Source: an uncultured Oscillospiraceae bacterium (GTDB lineage: Bacteria; Bacillota; Clostridia; Oscillospirales; Oscillospiraceae). Taken from it: a stretch of DNA of 32,356 nt. The notes under the pieces are model-generated. The model saw only the letters and a list, made by a program, of their open reading frames with translations. It was not told the DNA's origin and made no database searches. Below, piece by piece: positions 31,990 through 32,356 of the stretch. Where the stretch lies: positions 1 through 32,356 of the forward strand of contig CABVDR010000029.1 of assembly GCA_902497145.1 (NCBI GenBank), given 5' to 3'. The position numbers and the translations under genes were made by a program. Each line of letters starts with the position of its first letter. Position 1 is the stretch's first letter.

Positions 31990-32319
31990 ATGGGAATCTA
32001 TCGTCCCGGCCGTCCGCAGAAGTTTTTCCCTTCCCAGGCTGCCGGCCATCAGCCGCCCCAGAGTCCGGGCGAATACAGAATTCGTGACACCTCCGGTACG
32101 CTTACTTATATCGGCGAGACAAACAACCTCCACCGCCGGATGGGCGAGCATATCCGCTCGGGAAAACTTCAGCCTGGCTACAGCCTGGAATACCAGGTAG
32201 CCGATGGGCGCTCTACCTCCCGTACCCGTCGCGCCCATGAGCAGGCAAAAATTGCACAGCACAGTCCAACGATGAATCGTTCTGTTGGCGGCGAGGGTCG
32301 CATTGCCAAAAAGCGGTGA
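31990..32319 (+). CDS. Small GIY-YIG family nuclease-like protein
   Basis: A 109-residue protein. The GIY-YIG core is present: GEYRIRD (first strand, GIY equivalent), TYIGETNNLHRRMGEH (YIG, catalytic Arg region and following His) and a late HEQAKIAQHSPTMNR that supplies the usual Glu and Asn. The protein is little more than the catalytic module with a Pro-rich N-terminal 35 residues. AAAGGAG sits eight bases before the ATG; the frame reaches upstream to 31900 without a better start. GIY-YIG modules cut DNA in repair, restriction and mobile elements, and also occur as toxin domains. Its target is unknown. Confidence 0.8.
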   Translation: MGIYRPGRPQKFFPSQAAGHQPPQSPGEYRIRDTSGTLTYIGETNNLHRRMGEHIRSGKLQPGYSLEYQVADGRSTSRTRRAHEQAKIAQHSPTMNRSVGGEGRIAKKR

Positions 32320-32356
32320 CTCGCCTACCGGGCCGGAGCGGACGGCCTTTAGGCAA

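Overview
The window looks like a chromosomal segment of a gut-type Clostridia bacterium, probably near the Oscillospiraceae (Flavonifractor/Lawsonibacter-like). The reasons are moderately high GC, strong AGGAGG-type ribosome sites, BspA-type leucine-rich repeat and SLH surface proteins, a TRAP-fed hexuronate pathway and IclR/GntR regulators. The genus assignment is inference; no rRNA or tRNA is present to settle it.

Layout. (1) 1-3629, minus strand: a translationally coupled SSS symporter - histidine kinase - NtrC-type response regulator operon, the last gene cut by the window edge. (2) 4011-5303, plus: a lone DUF4157 (HELGH) protein with its own promoter and terminator. (3) 5463-17566: a hexuronate/aldonate catabolic region. 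A minus operon dctP-dctQ-dctM-uxuA-uxuB imports the sugar acid and converts fructuronate to mannonate to KDG. A plus operon with a KDPG aldolase-VOC fusion and two KDG-kinase-like PfkB proteins finishes the route to pyruvate and glyceraldehyde 3-phosphate. A zinc dehydrogenase may feed an aldonate into it. An IclR and a GntR regulator sit next to operator-like repeats. (4) 17810-27367, minus: two LRR_5 proteins, three SLH proteins (one of them also LRR_5, one carrying a transglutaminase-like domain) and an unusual ECF sigma factor with a membrane segment and a C-terminal domain predicted to lie outside the cell. Four transcription units share TAAAACC-N14-CGGCACT upstream, which reads as the promoter of that sigma factor. 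(5) 27533-32319: a retron (promoter, structured ncRNA, reverse transcriptase) convergent with a large STAND NTPase-TPR protein, followed by a 60-residue glycine-zipper peptide and a small GIY-YIG protein. This looks like a defence or accessory island.

The strongest candidates for something not well described are the self-contained envelope regulon run by a membrane-linked sigma factor (four identical promoters at identical spacing) and the retron beside a STAND NTPase. The retron RNA can be folded by hand: an 18-bp a1/a2 stem, two msr hairpins and one long msd hairpin. No CRISPR array, insertion sequence, tRNA or rRNA was seen.
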